NCBI RefSeq assembly: GCF_019038395.1
Contig: NZ_JAGFXZ010000010.1
Span: forward strand, 1-64,000
Origin: Acinetobacter sp. BY419
Lineage (GTDB): Bacteria; Pseudomonadota; Gammaproteobacteria; Pseudomonadales; Moraxellaceae
DNA: 64,000 nt
Direction of reading: 5' to 3'
This document shows, piece after piece, positions 46,516-57,027 of this stretch; within the stretch, counting starts at the first letter, position 1, and every line of letters starts with the position of its first letter. Under the pieces are notes generated by a model that saw only the letters and a program-made list of their open reading frames with translations, ran no database searches and was not told the DNA's origin. The position numbers and the translations under genes are program-made.

Positions 46516-49182
46516 ATGATCAACACCCATCCACTGCTGAATTACGCTAAAAGTAACCATGACATTAAAGCCATCAATCAATGGCGCAGTGATGTCGAAT
46601 GTCAGCTTCAGGAAAGTTTTGAGAATGGTCAGTCGATTCGGGATATTATTCTGGCGCGCTCCAACCTGATCGATGAAGCATTGCAGTTTCTCTGGCAGCA
46701 TGCCGAACTGGATCAAACTGATTTGGCCCTGTTTGCTGTCGGGGGCTATGGTCGCCGTGAAATGCTGCCTTATTCTGATGTCGATATCATGATTTTATCG
46801 GAAGATGAGATTAGCCCAGAACAGGAACAGCTCATTTCTACATTTATTTCATCGCTTTGGGATGTCGGGAATTTCAAACCGGGCATCAGTGTTCGCACCA
46901 TCAATGAATGTGTCAATCAGGCCAGTAGTGATTTGACTGTAGCCACGACCCTGATTGAAGCACGCCTGATTATTGGCAATAAAAACCTGTGCAAATGGCC
47001 ACGTCGCATCGTGTCACGCACCTGGACCGATAAAACCTTTTTTGATGCCAAAATGGACGAGCAGCATAAGCGTTATGCTCAGCACAACAATACCGAAAGC
47101 AATCTGGAACCGGATATTAAAAATGCGCCGGGCGGTATCCGTGACATCAATCAGATTGGCTGGATTGCCAAACGGCATTTCCGGGTAAATCGTATCTATG
47201 ATCTGGTGCATCTCGGCTTCATTTCAGAATTTGAACTGGGTGTACTGGAGGAAGCAGAGAGTTTTCTCTGGGAAATCCGCCATCATCTGCATCGCCTGAC
47301 CAAGCGTGACGAAAACCGCCTGTTGTTCGATTATCAGCGGGATATTGCGGCAAAATTCGGTTATGTACGAGAAGAAGGTCGCCCTCAGAATTATCCAATC
47401 GAACAGTTCATGAAGCGCTATTACCGTAGCGCACAGCAAGTATCTACACTAAACGAAATGCTGCTGGCCTACTTCAATGAATCGGTGATTACGCCACGTT
47501 TACCACAATATGAACGCCAGATCGAAGAAATTAATGAAAATTTCAAACTGGTCGATGGCAAACTGGCTGTGCAGCATCACAAGATTTTCTCGGAAAATCC
47601 AAGCGCGATTCTGGAAATTTTCTATCTGCTGGCCAATCGTCCTGAGATCGAAGGCATACGTGCGCGTACTTTACGTTTGCTGACCTTGGCAGCAAAACAT
47701 ATTGATCAGGATTTTCGTGATAATCCCGTGCATCAGGCACTGTTTATGGCGATTATCCGCTCACCGCATCGGCTCTACGACACCATGGTCGCCATGAAGC
47801 GTTATGGGGTACTCGGAAATTACATTCCGGCCTTTGGACAGATTCTGGGCCTGATGCAATACGACCTGTTCCATATCTATACGGTCGATGCGCATACTTT
47901 ATTGTTGTTACGCAATTTAAACCGCTTTAAAGAACCTGAATTTGCCAAGGAATTCACGGTGGTCAGTTCAGTATTCCAGCGTCTGACCCGTCGTGACATT
48001 GTGTATCTGGCAGCACTTTTCCATGATATCGCCAAAGGTCGTGGCGGAGACCATAGCGAACTTGGGGCCAGCGATGCCATTAAATTCTGTCGTAACCATG
48101 GCTTTACCGAACGCGAAAGCAACCTGGTCGCCTGGCTGATCCAGAATCATCTGGTGATGTCGGTAACTGCCCAGAAAAAAGATATTTCAGATCCGGACGT
48201 GGTCAAAGAATTCGCAGAAAAAATGGGCGATATGGAACATCTGGACTATCTGTATACCCTGACGGTTGCAGACATCAATGCCACCAATCCAAAGCTCTGG
48301 AATACTTGGCGCGCGTCCTTGATGCGTCAGCTGTATACTCAGGCGCGTGATGTGATCCGTTCTGGTCTCGGCCGTCCAGTCGATTATCAAATGCTGATTG
48401 AAGACACCAAATTTGCTGCCAGCGAACTGCTGGTTCAGGACTTTTCTCTGGATGAAGTAGAGAAAGTCTGGCAGGAACTCGGTGATGACTATTTCCTGAA
48501 AGAAACAGCAGATGAAATTGCCTGGCATACCCGCGCCATTTTACAACATGGCGATAATTCTGCGCCTTTGGTATTGATGCGGGCGCATCGTAAATATGCC
48601 CAAGATGCGGTACAGATCTTTATTTACACCCAGGATAAACCGAATCTGTTTGCTACTACGGTTGCCATTCTTGATCGTATGAATCTGGATGTTCAAGACG
48701 CACGGATTATTACTGCGACCAAAGCCTTCAGTCTGGATACCTATGTGGTACTGGATCGCTTTGGCACTCTACTCACCGACCCTGAACGGGAAGCCACAGT
48801 CATAGAAGCACTGAAAGATGCCTTGAGCCATTCAGATGAATACCCGGGCTTGATGCAGCGCCGGATTCCGCGCCAATTACGCCATTTTGATATTGAAAAT
48901 ACAGTCGATATTACGATGAATGCGGCCTTGAATCAGAATATGGTCGAAATTGCGACCCTAGATCAACCCGGTTTACTTGCCAAAATCGGTGGTTTATTTA
49001 TGATGCAAGGACTGGATATTCACTCAGCCAAAATTGCCACACTTGGCGAGCGTGTCGAAGATATATTCTTTGTCACCAAAAAAAATGGCATCCCTATGAC
49101 CGCTACAGAGTCTCAAAAATTTGCAGCTGCACTCAAAGCTGCCTTGGATGAGGCTTCGCATCAGGTCAGCGATCAACACTAA
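46516..49182 (+). CDS. glnD: Bifunctional uridylyltransferase/uridylyl-removing enzyme
   Basis: An 888-residue sensor of glutamine that uridylylates and deuridylylates PII proteins, controlling nitrogen assimilation. The nucleotidyltransferase motif [15 protein letters not shown] runs from G76 with D88 and D90. The HD hydrolase motif is [14 protein letters not shown]. Two ACT domains fill the last 190 residues ([17 protein letters not shown] and [14 protein letters not shown]). It begins 26 bases after purT and is followed by dapC, a common Acinetobacter/Pseudomonas order. Confidence 0.96.
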   Translation: MINTHPLLNYAKSNHDIKAINQWRSDVECQLQESFENGQSIRDIILARSNLIDEALQFLWQHAELDQTDLALFAVGGYGRREMLPYSDVDIMILSEDEISPEQEQLISTFISSLWDVGNFKPGISVRTINECVNQASSDLTVATTLIEARLIIGNKNLCKWPRRIVSRTWTDKTFFDAKMDEQHKRYAQHNNTESNLEPDIKNAPGGIRDINQIGWIAKRHFRVNRIYDLVHLGFISEFELGVLEEAESFLWEIRHHLHRLTKRDENRLLFDYQRDIAAKFGYVREEGRPQNYPIEQFMKRYYRSAQQVSTLNEMLLAYFNESVITPRLPQYERQIEEINENFKLVDGKLAVQHHKIFSENPSAILEIFYLLANRPEIEGIRARTLRLLTLAAKHIDQDFRDNPVHQALFMAIIRSPHRLYDTMVAMKRYGVLGNYIPAFGQILGLMQYDLFHIYTVDAHTLLLLRNLNRFKEPEFAKEFTVVSSVFQRLTRRDIVYLAALFHDIAKGRGGDHSELGASDAIKFCRNHGFTERESNLVAWLIQNHLVMSVTAQKKDISDPDVVKEFAEKMGDMEHLDYLYTLTVADINATNPKLWNTWRASLMRQLYTQARDVIRSGLGRPVDYQMLIEDTKFAASELLVQDFSLDEVEKVWQELGDDYFLKETADEIAWHTRAILQHGDNSAPLVLMRAHRKYAQDAVQIFIYTQDKPNLFATTVAILDRMNLDVQDARIITATKAFSLDTYVVLDRFGTLLTDPEREATVIEALKDALSHSDEYPGLMQRRIPRQLRHFDIENTVDITMNAALNQNMVEIATLDQPGLLAKIGGLFMMQGLDIHSAKIATLGERVEDIFFVTKKNGIPMTATESQKFAAALKAALDEASHQVSDQH

Positions 49183-49204
49183 CACTCTGCTCGGTAACAC
49201 ATTC

Positions 49205-50374
49205 ATGAACTCTAGCTTGTCTTTATTGCACCCTTATCCGTTTGAAAAGTTAAATCAGCTTTTTGCGGATATCAAGCCTGCAAATATGCCACTAATTCCC
49301 CTGTCAATTGGTGAACCAAAGCATCCTGCACCGGAGTTTGTGAAACAAGCGATTATTGATAACTTTCAACATTTATCAACTTATCCCAATAGCAAAGGAC
49401 TGCCTGAACTGCGTGAAAGTATTGCCAACTGGTTAACCCGCCGTTTTAAGCTGAATAGCATTAGTGCAGAAAGCAATATCCTGCCAGTTTCTGGCACGCG
49501 TGAAGCGATTTTCTCTTTTGTACAGGCATTGGTGAATCGCGAAGAGGCACCGTATGTGGTCATGCCGAATCCGTTCTACCAGATTTATGAAGGTGCAACG
49601 CTGCTGGCAGGCGCTAAACCTTATTTCATCAACTGCACAGAGGAAAATAATTACCTCGGTGACTTTGATTCAGTTCCAGCAGAAGTCTGGGAAAAAACGG
49701 CATTATTATTTGTCTGTACTCCGGGCAATCCGACAGGTGCCGTGCTGTCTAAAGAACAGTTTAAAAAACTGATTGCATTGTCGGATCAGTACAACTTTGT
49801 CATTGCTTCAGATGAGTGCTATTCGGAACTATGGTTTGATCAGGCACCTGTGGGTTTACTGGAAGTCTGTGCTGAAATCGGCCGTGATGACTATAAAAAC
49901 TGTGTGGTGTTCCATTCACTGTCTAAACGTTCTAACCTTCCGGGCATGCGTTCGGGCTTTGTTGCTGGTGATGCTGCTTTGCTGAAACCTTATTTGCAGT
50001 ATCGTACTTATCACGGCGCAGCGATGCCGGTACAGCACCAGTTTGCTTCTATTGCCGCCTGGGATGATGAAACCCATGTGGAAGAAAACCGGGTACAGTA
50101 CCGTGCCAAGTTTGACTTGTTTCAGCAAGAACTTGGTCACCTGCTGCCCCTGAAAAAGCCGGATGCCGGTTTCTACTACTGGCTCAAAGTCGATAATGAT
50201 GAAGCATTTGCCAAAATGCTGATGGAAAAAGCACACATCAAGGTACTTCCTGGCCGTTATCTTTCACGGGATACTGAACAGGGCAATCCTGGTGAAAATC
50301 ATGTACGTTTGGCTCTGGTTGCTGATCTGGCACAATGTGAACAAGTCATTCAACGTCTAAAAGCTGTCCTTTAA
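49205..50374 (+). CDS. dapC: Succinyldiaminopimelate transaminase
   Basis: A 389-residue PLP-dependent class I aminotransferase for the lysine/diaminopimelate pathway. SIGEPKHPAPEFVKQAI, FVCTPGNPTGAVLS and SLSKRSNLPGMRSGF with the PLP Lys are visible. The frame is open into glnD (to 49121), but ATG at 49205 (MNSSLSLLHPYPFEKL) matches DapC N-termini. It lies 22 bases after glnD, probably co-transcribed. Assignment to DapC rather than another aminotransferase rests on sequence feel and linkage to glnD. Confidence 0.9.
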   Translation: MNSSLSLLHPYPFEKLNQLFADIKPANMPLIPLSIGEPKHPAPEFVKQAIIDNFQHLSTYPNSKGLPELRESIANWLTRRFKLNSISAESNILPVSGTREAIFSFVQALVNREEAPYVVMPNPFYQIYEGATLLAGAKPYFINCTEENNYLGDFDSVPAEVWEKTALLFVCTPGNPTGAVLSKEQFKKLIALSDQYNFVIASDECYSELWFDQAPVGLLEVCAEIGRDDYKNCVVFHSLSKRSNLPGMRSGFVAGDAALLKPYLQYRTYHGAAMPVQHQFASIAAWDDETHVEENRVQYRAKFDLFQQELGHLLPLKKPDAGFYYWLKVDNDEAFAKMLMEKAHIKVLPGRYLSRDTEQGNPGENHVRLALVADLAQCEQVIQRLKAVL

Positions 50375-50389
50375 GCTTTAGCCCTTATT

Positions 50390-50421
50390 AAAAAACCCAC
50401 TGTATTTACAGTGGGTTTTTT
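50390..50421 (+). terminator. Terminator after dapC
   Basis: Stem AAAAACCCACTGTA / TACAGTGGGTTTTT with a two-base centre. It may also serve the gpx operon from the other side. Confidence 0.93.
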
Positions 50422-50489
50422 ATAACAATTCAATACCGTCAATTTAACTGCTGGCAACTCATAAATTCTTCTGTGTCTCAGAACAAAGT

Positions 50490-50966
50490 TTAGAGTACTT
50501 TTTCGATTTCTACCTCTAGGTCTTCAGGCTTGGTCGTGGGTGCAAAACGGTTCAACACCTTGCCATCACGTCCAATCAGAAACTTGGTAAAATTCCATTT
50601 AATTCCATTCCCTAAAATACCCTTGGAATTATTGGTCAAGTAGCGAAAGATTGCGTGCGCTTCAGGGCCTTTGACATCCACCTTGGAAAACATCGGGAAA
50701 GATACCCCGTAATTTTTCTGGCAAAACGCACCAATCTGTTCATTTGAGCCGGGATCCTGACCACCAAACTGGTTGCATGGAAATCCCAGAATCTCCAGAC
50801 CTTGATCTTTATATTTCTCGTAAAGTTTTTCTAATCCTGAAAACTGTGGTGTAAAACCACATTTACTGGCTGTGTTGACGATCAAAAGTACCTTGCCTTC
50901 ATAATCTGCAAGCTTCTTGTTTTTACCATCTAACAATTCAGCTTCAAACTGATAAATGTTGGTCAT
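50490..50966 (-). CDS. Glutathione peroxidase family protein
   Basis: A 158-residue thiol peroxidase. The catalytic Cys is C36 in [11 protein letters not shown], with the [12 protein letters not shown] block and [12 protein letters not shown] supplying Gln and Trp of the active-site triad. Bacterial Cys-type members often use thioredoxin rather than glutathione. It overlaps msrB by 4 bases, forming an oxidative-damage operon. Confidence 0.93.
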   Translation of the reverse strand: MTNIYQFEAELLDGKNKKLADYEGKVLLIVNTASKCGFTPQFSGLEKLYEKYKDQGLEILGFPCNQFGGQDPGSNEQIGAFCQKNYGVSFPMFSKVDVKGPEAHAIFRYLTNNSKGILGNGIKWNFTKFLIGRDGKVLNRFAPTTKPEDLEVEIEKVL

Positions 50967-51382
50967 GGATAGGTTTCCTCATCATTTTTTTCTTGTGTTT
51001 CTAATTCTAAAGAAGCCGAGTTTACACAATAGCGTAAACCTGTGGGCTGTGGTCCGTCGGGGAAAACATGCCCTAAATGTGCATCACAATGGTGGCAGAC
51101 AATTTCTGTTCTGACCATACCATGAGATGTGTCTAAATGCTCTTCAATCGCAGAGCCATTAATCGCCTTGTAAAAGCTTGGCCAGCCACAACCACTGTCA
51201 TATTTGGTTTCTGCAGTAAATAAAGGTTCACCACAACAACGACATACATAAGTACCATCTTGTTTAGTATTCCAATATTTGCCGGTAAATGCTGGCTCAG
51301 TTCCCTTTTGGCGTGTAATACGAAACTCTTCAGGCGATAACTCTCTTTGCCATTCTCTTTCTGTTTTATTGAGTTTTCCCAT
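50963..51382 (-). CDS. msrB: Peptide methionine-R-sulfoxide reductase
   Basis: A 139-residue enzyme reducing Met-R-sulfoxide in proteins. Zinc ligands are C47/C50 (CRCC) and C96/C99 (CHHC). The catalytic Cys is C119 in [13 protein letters not shown], after [10 protein letters not shown]. It is first in the operon with gpx, and divergent from the aminotransferase at 51612. Confidence 0.95.
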   Translation of the reverse strand: MGKLNKTEREWQRELSPEEFRITRQKGTEPAFTGKYWNTKQDGTYVCRCCGEPLFTAETKYDSGCGWPSFYKAINGSAIEEHLDTSHGMVRTEIVCHHCDAHLGHVFPDGPQPTGLRYCVNSASLELETQEKNDEETYP

Positions 51383-51611
51383 GATTACGTACCTTTCTAT
51401 CTTGCTATTTAAAATAGGATAATCTTATATTTACGTGATTCATTTCAAAAATTCTAGTGTTTATTTAACAATTTACAAAAGACATATAATACCCAAAAAA
51501 GCAAAAAGCAAGCAAACCCACAACAACAAAGTAAGCATTTTATGCATTAAATGCTTTTTTGTAAGCAAATTTAGTGGTAGGCTTAGGACTATTCTTGCTC
51601 AGGATTAAAAA

Positions 51612-53042
51612 ATGTCGCAAAAAAAGAGCGTAATTTTTAAAAACCTACTCCCTGTGATCAGACAGTATCAACAAGTAGGATTTACGCATGAAAAAATTGT
51701 TGCTTTATTGAGAGATGAACATAATCTCGATCTTGTAACAACCGAGACATTTAAAAGTTATTTATATCGTTATGCAAAAGTGACCTCCACTCTTTCAGAG
51801 AACATCAAAATGCCGAACACTTTCCAAACCCCTCGCGAAATTAAGAAATCGTCTAAGCTCGAGCATGTTTGCTACGACATTCGCGGACCTGTGTTACGAG
51901 CGGCCATAGAGATGGAAGAAGCTGGCCATAAAATTATCAAGTTGAATATTGGTAACCCCGCCACATTCGGTTTTGAAGCACCACAAGAAATCATCAATGA
52001 TGTGGCTTTAAACCTGCCAAATGCAATTGGCTATACAGATTCTAAAGGTATTTTCCCTGCGCGTAAGGCGATCTGCCAGTATTACCAGCAAAAAGGCATT
52101 CTGGATATGCACGTCAATGATGTGTATATCGGTAATGGCGTGTCTGAACTGATTGTCATGGCCATGCAGGGCCTGTTGGATGATGGCGATGAAATGCTGA
52201 TTCCAATGCCAGATTACCCACTCTGGACTGCGGCAGTCAATCTGTCTGGCGGTACTGCGATTCACTATAAATGTGATGAAGAAAATCACTGGTATCCTGA
52301 CATTGCCGATATGGAAAGCAAAATCACGCCAAATACCCGTGGTATTGTGATTATTAATCCAAATAACCCGACCGGTTCTGTTTATCCGCGCCATGTCTTG
52401 CAACAGATTGTAGATTTAGCTAAGAAATATGACCTGATTTTATTTGCTGACGAAATCTACGATAAAATTATCTATGATGGCATTGAGCATGTGGCTGTAG
52501 CTGCCTTGGCTGGCGATCAACTTTGTGTATCATTTAACGGCTTATCAAAAGCTTACCGTATTGCTGGTTACCGTTCGGGCTGGATGGCAATTACGGGTGA
52601 CAAGTCTCGTGCAGCGGACTATATCGAAGGTCTGGACATGCTGGCGTCAATGCGCCTGTGTGCTAACCATCAGGCACAATATGCGATTCAAACCGCCCTG
52701 GGTGGTTACCAGTCCATTAATGACCTGATTCGTCCGGGTGGCCGTTTATATGAGCAACGTAACATTGCCTGGGAAATGCTGAACGAGATTCCAGGGGTAT
52801 CTTGTGTCAAGCCTGAAGGGGCGATGTACTGCTTCCCAAAACTGGAACCGAATGTTTATCCGATTCAGGACGATGAAAAGCTGATGCTGGACCTGTTACG
52901 TGCTGAGAAAGTGCTTCTGGTTCAAGGCACAGGCTTTAACTGGCCGACACCAGATCATTTCCGTGTCGTGTTCCTGCCAGCTGAAAATGAACTGCGTGAA
53001 GCCCTTACCCGTGTTGGCCGCTTCCTAGCCAAGATGCGTTAA
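51612..53042 (+). CDS. alaA: AlaA-type alanine aminotransferase with N-terminal HTH-like extension
   Basis: A 476-residue PLP-dependent aminotransferase. From residue about 78 (KKSSKLEHVCYDIRGPVL) it follows E. coli AlaA closely: LNIGNPATFGFEAP, NPNNPTGSVYP and FNGLSKAYRIAGYRSGW with the PLP Lys. Residues 1-66 are extra: FKNLLPVIRQYQQVGFTHEK, then LLRDEHN and TFKSYLYRYA, which look like the small helix-turn-helix of plasmid KfrA/TraK-type proteins. AGGA precedes the ATG at 51612, and no strong site precedes the internal ATG at residue 67, so the fusion is probably real. A DNA-binding role is inference. Confidence 0.85.
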   Translation: MSQKKSVIFKNLLPVIRQYQQVGFTHEKIVALLRDEHNLDLVTTETFKSYLYRYAKVTSTLSENIKMPNTFQTPREIKKSSKLEHVCYDIRGPVLRAAIEMEEAGHKIIKLNIGNPATFGFEAPQEIINDVALNLPNAIGYTDSKGIFPARKAICQYYQQKGILDMHVNDVYIGNGVSELIVMAMQGLLDDGDEMLIPMPDYPLWTAAVNLSGGTAIHYKCDEENHWYPDIADMESKITPNTRGIVIINPNNPTGSVYPRHVLQQIVDLAKKYDLILFADEIYDKIIYDGIEHVAVAALAGDQLCVSFNGLSKAYRIAGYRSGWMAITGDKSRAADYIEGLDMLASMRLCANHQAQYAIQTALGGYQSINDLIRPGGRLYEQRNIAWEMLNEIPGVSCVKPEGAMYCFPKLEPNVYPIQDDEKLMLDLLRAEKVLLVQGTGFNWPTPDHFRVVFLPAENELREALTRVGRFLAKMR

Positions 53043-53061
53043 CTTCTGAAATAGGCAAAAT

Positions 53062-53092
53062 AAAAAACCGTATTTTTTAATGCGGTTTTTTA
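53062..53092 (+). terminator. Terminator after alaA
   Basis: Hairpin AAAAACCG...CGGTTTTT with a T-rich centre and T-run. Confidence 0.75.
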
Positions 53093-53242
53093 TTTTTCTC
53101 AATATTCGAAGTTTTGACTTATAAAATTTTAAAAAGCATACGGATTTCTTGAAGCAGATTCCTGCACTCAACGGTTTCTTATCCGGTGATTTCTCCTTAA
53201 TCACGAAGATTCATGTTATTTTTTAATCAAATATAAAATTCT

Positions 53243-54466
53243 ATGAGTACACGGATGTCCTCACACACCATTAAACTCAGCCTGTTTCTCTGCCTTAGTA
53301 TGTGCTTGGGCATTGGTATTCTTCGTTTCTCTTATACTGCGCTGTTACCGGGTACACGAGAAGCCTTTGGCTGGAGTACAGATTTTGCCGGTCTCTTGGG
53401 CAGTGCCAATTTACTGGGCTATTTAATCGGTGCCTTTACCGCCATGCGCCTGCCTCAAGACCGGAGTATGAGTACTTATATTCAAATTTCAGCTTTTGCC
53501 GGTATGTTCAGCCTGATGTGCTGTGCATTTTCTGGTTTCTCTGAAGTTTGGTATATCGCCTGGCGTGTTATTTCAGGAATTAGCGGTGGGCTGATGATGA
53601 TTTTATCGCCGAGTGTGGTCGCGCAGTGCTGTGAGCTTCAGGATCGTCTTAAAATCAACTTTATCGGTTTTAGCGGGATTGGGCTCGGCGTTTTAATTGC
53701 AACCCTGTTTCTGCCTTATCTCGATCAGATTTCCATACAGACCGCCTGGCTGATCTTATGTGGTTTTGCCCTGCTCATTTGTATATGTTTAAGTAGATTT
53801 ATCCAAAAACTTAAGCCTTATTTGTCCCTGCAAGCGCCTTCGAATATCTCTAATATATCTTTGAATAGCGTCTTTTATAGCTTACTGACTGTCTACGCCT
53901 GTAGCGCGTTTGCCTATATACCACATTCACTCTTCTGGATTGATTATTTAAGCCAGCAGCTGGAATTGAGCTTGTTCTGGATTAACTTTAACTGGATTCT
54001 TTATGGACTGGGTAGTGCTTTAGGTGCCTTCAGTGCTTATGCGCTGGCCAGAAAATTTGGTAATTTTGCTGCCCTGAAAATTCTTTATAGTCTTTATATT
54101 GCGGCTATTTTTATTGCGACTTTAAAGGCTCACCCATTGCTCACGTTTAGCTCTTCCTTTTTTACTGGAATGCTAAATCCGGCTGTGGTCTTTCTGACCT
54201 CTTATACCATTTTGCAACTGTATGGACTGGCTTATAAAAAGCTATGGAGCATTGCTACCTTATGTTTCGCTTCTGTTCAGCTGATTGGTGGACTCAGTTT
54301 TAGTGCGCTGCAATATTTTAGCTTGAGCTATCATCAACAGTTCCTACTGGCCGCATTTGTTCTTTTATTAGGAACATCGCAATTATTCTGGTATACACGT
54401 CCTGCCAGATTCAATCAGGAAACACAAACCCAGCCGGTTTCAGCTCAAGGAGAAGGCACCAAATAA
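53243..54466 (+). CDS. MFS transporter, YbfB/YjiJ-like
   Basis: A 407-residue integral membrane protein with about 12 hydrophobic segments. The first helix contains LCLSMCLGIGILRFSYTALLPG and is followed by LLGSANLLGYLIGAFTA, typical of the YbfB/YjiJ branch of the major facilitator superfamily. The substrate is unknown. It is monocistronic, and its end overlaps the convergent M23 lipoprotein gene by 22 bases. Confidence 0.85.
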   Translation: MSTRMSSHTIKLSLFLCLSMCLGIGILRFSYTALLPGTREAFGWSTDFAGLLGSANLLGYLIGAFTAMRLPQDRSMSTYIQISAFAGMFSLMCCAFSGFSEVWYIAWRVISGISGGLMMILSPSVVAQCCELQDRLKINFIGFSGIGLGVLIATLFLPYLDQISIQTAWLILCGFALLICICLSRFIQKLKPYLSLQAPSNISNISLNSVFYSLLTVYACSAFAYIPHSLFWIDYLSQQLELSLFWINFNWILYGLGSALGAFSAYALARKFGNFAALKILYSLYIAAIFIATLKAHPLLTFSSSFFTGMLNPAVVFLTSYTILQLYGLAYKKLWSIATLCFASVQLIGGLSFSALQYFSLSYHQQFLLAAFVLLLGTSQLFWYTRPARFNQETQTQPVSAQGEGTK

Positions 54467-55005
54467 GGATAGGGATTGGTCGCCCCTTGCCCCCCCGAAT
54501 AAATTCCGTAATGTAAATGCGGTGGAGTATTTTGGGCATTACCTGTATTACCCACATAGGCAATTACTTCACCCGCTTCCACCCAATCGCCTTCCTGAAT
54601 ATGTTCTGCATAATCATCCAGATGCGCATAATAATGCTGACTCATATTTGGACCAGTGACCCAAATGATTTTACCACCCAGATTATTGGTGCCAATCTTT
54701 CGAACGATGCCTTGGGTCGCGCTAAATACCGGTGTACCGCATTTGGCAAAAATATCTGTACCTTCGTGTTTACGACCCGCGCTACGCGCTGCTCCCCATG
54801 TATCATTAATTTGACCAACGGTGATACCTTCGACCGGGATCTGGAGCGGAGCTTCTAACTGGGTTCTTTGTAATTGCCAATACAGATAAGGGCTTTTCCA
54901 CCCCGCCGCTTCACCTGACGGCGGTGGCTGACAGGCGGTCAGTAAAAAACCTATAGATAAAAATAAGCTTATAATCCGAAGAAATTTCACCAATATTCGC
55001 ACCAA
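54445..55005 (-). CDS. M23 family peptidase, lipoprotein
   Basis: A 186-residue cell-envelope protein with a signal peptide and lipobox (GFLLTAC at about residues 19-25). The M23 metallopeptidase (LytM-like) domain has HEGTDIF as the first metal motif, VGNTGNAQNTPPHLHYGIY with HxH as the last, and a central YYAHLDDY. It probably cuts peptidoglycan cross-links or, if inactive, activates amidases. Both zinc motifs look intact (H..D and HxH). Confidence 0.88.
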   Translation of the reverse strand: MVRILVKFLRIISLFLSIGFLLTACQPPPSGEAAGWKSPYLYWQLQRTQLEAPLQIPVEGITVGQINDTWGAARSAGRKHEGTDIFAKCGTPVFSATQGIVRKIGTNNLGGKIIWVTGPNMSQHYYAHLDDYAEHIQEGDWVEAGEVIAYVGNTGNAQNTPPHLHYGIYSGGQGATNPYPYLVPSP

Positions 55006-55095
55006 CTTTAAAATAGATGACTTTTATCTTAATCATAACAGCCTGCTTTAAAGTCACAATCCTGTTATTTTTAGTGATGATTGTATATAAGCCCG

Positions 55096-55131
55096 AAATA
55101 ACAAAACCCTCAGATGAGGGTTTTGTTATTT
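55096..55131 (-). terminator. Terminator after the 43-residue Gln/Lys-rich gene
   Basis: Long stem AATAACAAAACCCTCA / TGAGGGTTTTGTTATT with a two-base loop. It lies downstream of the leftward small gene at 55147-55278. Confidence 0.88.
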
Positions 55132-55146
55132 CAGGTGAGTAGGAGA

Positions 55147-55278
55147 TTATCTACGTTTTTTTGCACGAGATGGTTTCGATGGTTGTTGCTGTTGTTGCTG
55201 TTGCTGCTCTTCATTCTGGGCATTGTCCTGCTTGTCTTTTTGTTGGACCTGCTTATGTTTCGCTTTAGCTTTAGCCAT
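55147..55278 (-). CDS. 43-residue Lys/Gln-rich small protein
   Basis: ATG at 55278, 43 codons, TAA at 55149-55147. AAAGGAGT lies a few bases upstream and a perfect terminator follows. The N-terminus is Lys/Ala (MAKAKAKHKQ), the middle holds eight consecutive Gln codons, and the end is basic (PSRAKKRR). It is very basic and unlikely to fold alone, perhaps a nucleic-acid-associated peptide. The Gln run is CAG/CAA repeats and could vary in number. Confidence 0.65.
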   Translation of the reverse strand: MAKAKAKHKQVQQKDKQDNAQNEEQQQQQQQQPSKPSRAKKRR

Positions 55279-55526
55279 TATGTACTCCTTTAGAGAAACG
55301 TCTCTATATCACTGGAAGTTCCATTCATTACTGTAACGTTTATACAAAATAAGCCAATCACTGAGCTGTATCCAAATACGTTAATGTAATACCGGCTTTA
55401 CTAAGTCATTCAGCTTAGAACGAATCATTTTTAGACTCATTACACTTCTTACATAAATTTGCAGCCTGATACTTATTTTAACTTTAAGCCCTGCACTGTT
55501 CAGGCTTTAGCTTAAGATAAGGTAAT

Positions 55527-55556
55527 AAAAAAACCCGCAATGACTGCGGGTATTCC
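55527..55556 (-). terminator. Terminator after icd
   Basis: Stem ACCCGCA / TGCGGGT (55533-55551) with an A-run on the left, giving a U-tract for leftward transcription from icd. The remaining bases between 55279 and 55526 contain no gene that I can support. Confidence 0.8.
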
Positions 55557-55576
55557 TCTTAAATTGTATAGCGCTG

Positions 55577-56833
55577 TTAAGCATCCATATTGTCAATAAT
55601 TGCTTCACCAAACTCGGAACAACGAAGCAAGGTTGCGCCTGGCATCAAGCGCTCAAAATCATAGGTCACCGTTTTTGCCGCAATCGCACCCGAAATCCCT
55701 TTAATGATCAGGTTAGCAGCTTCTGTCCAGCCCATATCACGCAGCATCATTTCTGCAGACAAAATAATCGAACCCGGATTCACCTTATCCTGTCCGGCAT
55801 ATTTAGGCGCTGTTCCGTGTGTTGCTTCATATACCGCAATAGAGCCACCGATATTGGCACCCGGTGCAATCCCGATTCCACCCACTTCCGCAGCCAGCGC
55901 ATCAGAAATATAGTCACCATTTAGATTCAGTGTCGCAATCACGGAATAATCCGCCGGGCGCATCAAGATTTGCTGCAAGAAGGCATCTGCAATGACATCT
56001 TTAATAATAATGTCTTTGCCCGTTCTCGGATTTTTGATTTTCACCCACGGCCCGCCATCTAAAAGCTCACCGCCGAAACGTTCTAGCGCAACCTCATAGC
56101 CCCACTCTTTAAACGCCCCTTCAGTATATTTCATGATATTGCCTTTGTGCACCAGGGTTACACTTGGCTTTTCATTCTCAATGGCGAATTGAATCGCCTT
56201 ACGCACCAGACGCTGAGTACCTTCTTTGGAAACAGGCTTGATGCCGATCCCACAATGTTCTTCAAAGCGGATTTTGGTTACGCCCATTTCTTCTTTCAGG
56301 AACTTGATGACTTTTTTCGCTTCTGGAGAATCTGCCTTCCATTCAATTCCGGCATAAATATCTTCTGAATTTTCACGGAAGATTACCATATCGGTCAGTT
56401 CCGGATGATGCACTGGTGAAGGCACACCTTCAAACCAGCGCACCGGGCGGACACAGACATATAAATCCAGTTCCTGGCGTAATGCCACATTCAGGGAGCG
56501 AATACCACCGCCGACTGGCGTAGTCAGTGGACCTTTGATCGATATCACATAATCTCGCAGCGCTTCCAGGGTTTCTTCAGGCATATAAGTGTCATAAATT
56601 TTATTAGCTTTTTCACCGCAGTAGACTTCCATCCATTCGATTGAACGCTTCCCGGCGTATGCTTTTTGAACAGCGGCATCTACCACAGCTTGCATTGTTG
56701 GTGTAATATCAGCACCAATTCCATCCCCTTCGATAAATGGGATAATTGGATTATTTGGTACGTTAAGTGAAAGGTCTGCATTTACGGTGATTTTGGTACC
56801 ATCCACAGGTACTACGATTTTTTGATATCCCAT
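55577..56833 (-). CDS. icd: Isocitrate dehydrogenase (NADP+)
   Basis: A 418-residue TCA-cycle enzyme. It shows [15 protein letters not shown], the substrate loop [26 protein letters not shown], the signature [27 protein letters not shown], and [19 protein letters not shown] for cofactor binding. The frame is open to 56881, but ATG at 56833 has AGGAGAAT upstream and the family N-terminus (MGYQKIVVP). The size matches the dimeric E. coli-type enzyme. It is divergent from rluE. Confidence 0.96.
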   Translation of the reverse strand: MGYQKIVVPVDGTKITVNADLSLNVPNNPIIPFIEGDGIGADITPTMQAVVDAAVQKAYAGKRSIEWMEVYCGEKANKIYDTYMPEETLEALRDYVISIKGPLTTPVGGGIRSLNVALRQELDLYVCVRPVRWFEGVPSPVHHPELTDMVIFRENSEDIYAGIEWKADSPEAKKVIKFLKEEMGVTKIRFEEHCGIGIKPVSKEGTQRLVRKAIQFAIENEKPSVTLVHKGNIMKYTEGAFKEWGYEVALERFGGELLDGGPWVKIKNPRTGKDIIIKDVIADAFLQQILMRPADYSVIATLNLNGDYISDALAAEVGGIGIAPGANIGGSIAVYEATHGTAPKYAGQDKVNPGSIILSAEMMLRDMGWTEAANLIIKGISGAIAAKTVTYDFERLMPGATLLRCSEFGEAIIDNMDA

Positions 56834-57027
56834 TGTTAGTATTCTCCTGAATGCCGCTGACAAATCCAAAATAATTGCCAATTAGGCAATACTTTCAACT
56901 GTTCTTAACGCATAATATTCTAATCCAGATTTGTTGTTTTTGAGATTTATACGGGAAATAACAAAGTTTCCCTTTAAAATAAACCTCTACATTTTTTAAA
57001 TTAATGTAATTATAGAAGTTATTTCCT

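Noticed and set aside
46516..49182. Several long antisense frames in glnD
   Set aside because: Coding-strand bias produces them; no start signals and no domain sense.
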